From the NCBI RefSeq assembly GCF_023078275.1, contig NC_062977.1, positions 17,381,118 through 17,445,117 on the forward strand: DNA of 64,000 nucleotides, in the 5' to 3' direction. The notes under the pieces were generated by a model that saw only the letters and a list, made by a program, of their open reading frames with translations, was not told where the DNA came from and did not search any database. Source of the stretch: Leguminivora glycinivorella (taxonomy: Eukaryota > Arthropoda > Insecta > Lepidoptera > Tortricidae). The position numbers and the translations under genes are program-made. This document shows, piece by piece, positions 36,001 to 42,000 of the stretch; the first letter of the stretch is position 1, and every line of letters starts with the position of its first letter.

Positions 36001-39000
36001 CTTAACACGCAATTCACGAACAACGCAGATGAATTAAAGGCAGCAAAAGAAGAGAACGAGCGCCTTAAACAACAAATAAATGAACTAACTCAAGCCAATA
36101 ATGAGTTAAAAGATAAAATATCTGCTTTGATGTTAGAGATCGGTGAACTTAAAAGACAGTTTGCTAGTACTCAGGAAAAATGCGAAGACTTACAGAAATC
36201 TAAAGATAAAATCGAAGCCGAATATATGAATCTTACTGGACAAGCAACTGACTCTAATGAACAGTTTAACCGACTGTCTCAGCATTTAAAAGAAACAGAA
36301 AAGGCGTTGGAAGAATTCAAAGATAAAGCACGTGAGGCAGCTAATAATCATGGCAGAATAGAACAAGAATTAAAACAGAAATTATTTAAGCTTCAGGAAG
36401 ATTTTTCGCTAGAACGTGGTCAATTAGTAAAATCACATGATGAACGGATAGAAGAACTGAAATTAGCAGACGGTAAGATTAAAGAACTTGAAAATAAAAC
36501 AAGCGAGATGTCTAACCATATTAAGGAATTGGAATCAAAGGCTGATCAATTGTTAGACGAAAACACTAATTTAAAGAAAGAGATCGTCGCTCTGAAAACT
36601 AGAGAACAAGAACTAAACAATGAGTATGAAACTATGTGTAAAAAGGTAGACGTTGACATTGAGAAGTATAAGGAAGAGATTGCAATTTTGAAAGCAGATG
36701 GAGCAACATCTCAAGTCACGCTGATGGAAAAAGTAGACCAATTAACTGAAGCTCAAAATGAGTTGAATAATAAATTAGAAGAAGCTAGAAAGAATGAAGA
36801 TTCTTTACAAAAAGTTATAAACGATATGAACTTGCAACTGGGCAATCAGAAGAGCCAGTATGAAAAAGAATTAGAACAAGTTCATATCCAGTTAAATGCT
36901 GTGAGTGACGAATTAAAAGCTAGCAATGGCGAAGGCGAACAGCTAAAACAATCTCTTTTAGAAAAAGAAAACAGCATCAAAGAACTTTCACGCAAATTGG
37001 AAATGTTAGATGTAGATCTGAAGTCTAATTTAGAAATAGTAATTGAAAAAGATCGCCAAATTGCACAAATTAACGTAGAACTAAATGGTGCTTTAGAAAG
37101 TAAAAAGCAGCTAGAGGAAAAACTGAATGCAAGTACGTTAGAATACTCTACTTTAAAGCAGCAATATGAAACCCTTGCAAGTAATTCTTCTGCCGAAGAA
37201 TCCGTTTTAAGGGAACAACTCAACCAGTTAGAATCATTGAGGAAAGAAATGGCAGTTTTAAACCAAGACAAAAACACAATTGAAACCAAATACCAACAAG
37301 AATCGGCCCAGTTAGAAAAACTAAGAACAGAACACGAAGAAACTTTAAAGAAATTCAATGAAAATATTACAGCTAACGCTAACCTTAACAAAGCCTTAGA
37401 AGAACAAAATAATGTTATTCAAAATGAAAGTCAGAAGAGTGAAAATAATTCCACTAAAGTTAAACATTTAGAAGATGAAATCTCCCGACTGAGTCAAGAA
37501 ATCCAAACCATTGCAGCTAAAGAAAACGAACTAAATTTACTAAATGAAAACTTAAACAAGACAATAGCTGAGTTAAAAAACAAAATGAAGAATTAAATGA
37601 AAAATATAAAGTAGAAACAGAATCTCTAAAAAATACCGTTAAGCCTTTACAAAGTCGCGTAGAAGAGCAAGAGAAACAATTAGAAGAGTTAAAACAAGCC
37701 AAAGAAAAGGTGACTGAATTGCAACAAATTATTGCCAAAACGGAAAGTGATATTAAACAACTAACAAGTATAAACGAAGGCCAAAAGACGAATTATGAAG
37801 ACTTGAATAAGCAATTACAAAAACAGTACGAAGAGTATAAGAAGGAAGCTAAACGTGCAAAACACGACTTAAAAGCTCAAGTAGAAATGTATGACAAAGA
37901 ATTGAAAGAATCCAAAGAGAAAGTTAAAGTGGAAATGGAGAAGCAATATGCATTGCAACAGAAACTAAGTGACGCTGAGAAGAATATATTAGAATTAAAC
38001 AATAAGTTAGAGTTAGTGACAGTTCAACAGAGTGCTAGTGTAGAGAAGGATGACAAATTAGAGAAGTTGACATTAGAGTTGCAAGCGATTAGGAAAACTA
38101 GCTCCGAAGCCTTGTCGAAAAACGAGACCACTATTAACGCGTTGAAGAACGAGGTGGAACAGAGGAAGATAGAATTGAAACAAAAGCAAGAGATGATATC
38201 GAAACTCCAAGAGGATGTAAAGGTATAATTTAATAATAACATTTCACTATTAAGTTTTGTAAAATATAAACCCTACTCATAGGGTGCGGTGTGTTGGTGA
38301 CGGAAGGACCTACGGAACTAATTTGTTCCATCTATTGTCCTTTTAGTCGTCGGCGAACCCCGAACCCTCCTTAGACCTTGTACACTCTTGTGTTAAGTAC
38401 ACAGCAAAAGGGAGTGTACATGTTTCTAATGGATTGGCAACGCGCATGTGACACTCCTTGAGTTGCAGGCGTCCATAGGTTACGGTGACCGCTTTCCATC
38501 AGGCGGGCCGTATGCTTGTTTGCCACCGAAGTAGTATTAAAAAATGACATTTAATTAGTGTATGCGGCACAAAGTTGCTTATTATGCTCTAATCATCTGT
38601 GAAGGGCCTTTCATTGACAACAATAAAGTCCGAACTCTGTACCACCCACCGGCCCGAGTAAGAGTTCCTTTATTTTGGACTAATATCAGTGAAATCACCC
38701 ACGATTTTGGATATTTGGCTATGTTTTCCTCATAAACGTAGTGTAAATCAGGGACTCAGGGTAAATAACTTTGATGATGGGGCATTTACCCATTTTATAA
38801 TTATCGTCAGAGTTGCCACTAATCAAATGGGGTTATAATAATATACAGAAGTAAAACAGTAATTAATACTATTATTTTGATCACATTTCAGAGTTTAAAA
38901 GCCAAAGCGGAAATAGCCGAGCGAGAGAAGGTGCTCATGCTCAAGGACATGGCATCGAAGGACATCCGCGATAAGAATGATAACAACGCCGTGGGGTTGC

Positions 39001-42000
39001 ACGGAGCTGGCGACGTCCCTGCACAAAAGTAAGCATTCTAGGTTGCTAGTGGTATCTATACTCCAATTGCTAATTCGAGTCCAAAAAAACTACGACAGAT
39101 ACGTCAATGTCACAGCTGTCAATGTCACTTATGTCACTGTCAAAATACTTTTCATGTTATTGATACCTGAAGTGATACAAGCGCAATACAACTATACAAC
39201 TAAAAATCACGGAAAAAAAGAAAAAAAAATCGAGCGACCTAGTATTTATGTAAATAATAAAAGACTATTAAATATATAAATCAAAGGATTGAAATAAATA
39301 ATAAATAATTTATCTTGGCGTGTGTTTTTATAAAAAAGGATTATACTATTTTACAAACATTTTATTGCAGTGGCAACATCGTAGTAGTTTTTTTGGACTC
39401 GAATTAGCAATTGGAGTATACATTGAGGTCCGTACCTATAGCGACGCCATATTATTACCTAGAGTGGTAAAAAATATGCAGAACCAAAGTACCAACACTA
39501 AGTGACCGGCCACACCAGAGCGTCGCGTGTCTCGGGGCGCGCAACGGGCGTCCGCGCCACGCCGCTTCAGTGTAATTCGAAAAGCGTCTCCTCAGTACAT
39601 TTTGTATAGGAAAGACGTAAGACGCGCCCCAGGTGGCGTGGCGGCGGCGGGGCGCGCGCCGCGCCGCTTGGCGGCGCGCCTGACGTCCTTCCTATACAAA
39701 ATGTCCTAAGATAAGTTTTTGAATATGACTTAACAAAAATGGTTCCCCCCAAAAATGTTGTTTACCAAATGAAACAAACTCCAGTAGAAAGTATTTACTC
39801 TATACACATAATGCAGCACCTCAGTTGCTTATGGCTTTTTTTGGTCGCTAATACCTGGCAGCCGCTGTCAAACAGGTAAGTTGATGTTAGTAGTACGGAT
39901 CCTCTACTAGTATATTAGTAAGTATATAAATTATAACTTGTTGGAAAGATGACCCCAAATAAATCTCATCCTCCAACACAAAAGCACGCCAATGTGCTTT
40001 GAGATCTGTCTCCACCCGACATCGACAATATTTTAACACAAAATCGGTGTCGAGAGTTCTGCCTAGAACCGCAGTATAATAAAGAGTAATATCGTACAGT
40101 ATGGCCACTTCCTCTCCCCGCTGAAAGCGCCGCCCACCCCCTCACGGTTACCTCACAGTTACCGCCTGTCAAAAACGCGAACAGTCAACCTGTCATATCT
40201 CACTCATACAAGCATGGTACGTGTTCACCTACACGAGCTTAGAATATGTGTTAGGAACGCGCCTCTTTCATATATTTGATCGCCAGTGTCCGAAATGTGC
40301 TAGAACGTCCGATTAAAAACTGGACTCGACATCCGACAAGTAGGAACCGGCTCTTTAGGACGGCTTTAGGTCGACCTAAGCAAACCTTTCAAGATGGCTA
40401 AGCCAGCGGAGATGATGTGCCTCACCTAATGAGCACCTATACATATTTCGGCATTCTTACGGATCTGCTTACCTGCAGTGTACTGCCTTTAAAGTGGCAA
40501 ATAGTGTTCAGCACGGGAAGCATGGTCGCGCGATAGACGATATAATATCAGGCCGTCCCTATCGCTGGTCTTCTATAAAAATGAAAATGATATTTTCATA
40601 TAACTTTGAGGACTCATATCGACGGCGCGCGAACTCGCATGCGATTTGAGATACATGACGAACGACTACAATACAAGACTATACGTCGGCCAATCAAATC
40701 TATTGTATTCCATTTAAATCATTCACCATTCCATCCAAATCATTACCATCTAAATCAGCTGCGGACATTCTTCGTAAACTATTTTTATTTACATATTTTG
40801 TAATAATATTTTAACCATTTCTTTCCAGTGTGGAACAGCAGGCTGAAATGGAGGGACAAGTGTCGTTCCTGAACTCCGTGATCGTGGACATGCAGCGCAA
40901 GAACGAGATGCTACTAGCGCGGGTACAGGCGCTCGAGGGCGGAACACCAGAACCCGAACCCGTCTTGTAAGTATACGTACCTACTATTGATCTCTTTAAC
41001 ACTTTCGCAAAGAACTCGCCTGGTGGGCACTCGTGAACTTTGCTCAGATGCCGGAGAACCCGCCGGGCGGTTATAAATTACAGCCAGTTTCTGACGTAGT
41101 GCGCCATTTTTTGTCTGGCATGTCACTTAACTATGCCTATACCAAAGACCTATATAACTTCGTAAAGACCGATAAAGTCTAAGAAAAAAACGTACTCCAA
41201 AACCATACAGAAAAAGGTACGGTGAGCTAGATGGCGATACACCTTTGGGGTACGCTCGGCTAGATGGCGCTAATAATATTTGACATTTTAAAACGTATCA
41301 AGCTAAGAATATGGGCCAAATTGTCAAAACGGAGGTTCTAAAGTTTTAAGCCGGTGTCGAGAGATGGCAGTCTATGCACTGTGATTACACATTTTACTTT
41401 GACAGTCATTCTCTATAATACTCGATCCTCTTTGGCCTATACAAATAACCCGCATTTACTGATGTATGGAGTTACAACTCTTCCCTTACTTATTCCTCTA
41501 TGGTAGGCAAGCACTACAAAATGTTCTAATACAAAGGTTAATTTTGAAGTCAAACTTCAATGAAAATAATGACGCTTACTTACCTTAATACAAAGCCGGG
41601 GCTATCAAAATCGTTGCCAACTTAATCTTGGTCCGACTCTAGTATCTGGAATTATTTTTATTTCGTATTTATCAATCATTCAAACCTGAAAAAATATGTC
41701 TTACGATGTAAGAAATAAGCAGGCTAAGGCAACATTGATGGCTTTTTTTTATTAGGAAGTTATAATTTTTTTACGAAATTGATATTTATTATAAAGTCAA
41801 TTACGACTATTACGAGTATTGCCGTCAACGGGATTTAAATATATTCTTAAGTTATTTGAATAAGGGCATTTTCAGAATTTGGGACCCCCAGTAATTTGTT
41901 AACAAAAATTAACTCACTATCAGTTTTGTGATGATAATTAAGAATGAAATGTCTATAAAAATATTGTTTTTGTGTTAATTACATAAACTTTAAGCGATAA

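Noticed and set aside
36882..37391. 169-codon minus-strand frame inside the large CLIP-190 exon
   Set aside because: It is the antisense shadow of a coiled-coil exon: Lys/Glu codons read backwards give Phe/Leu/Ser. The plus strand clearly codes.
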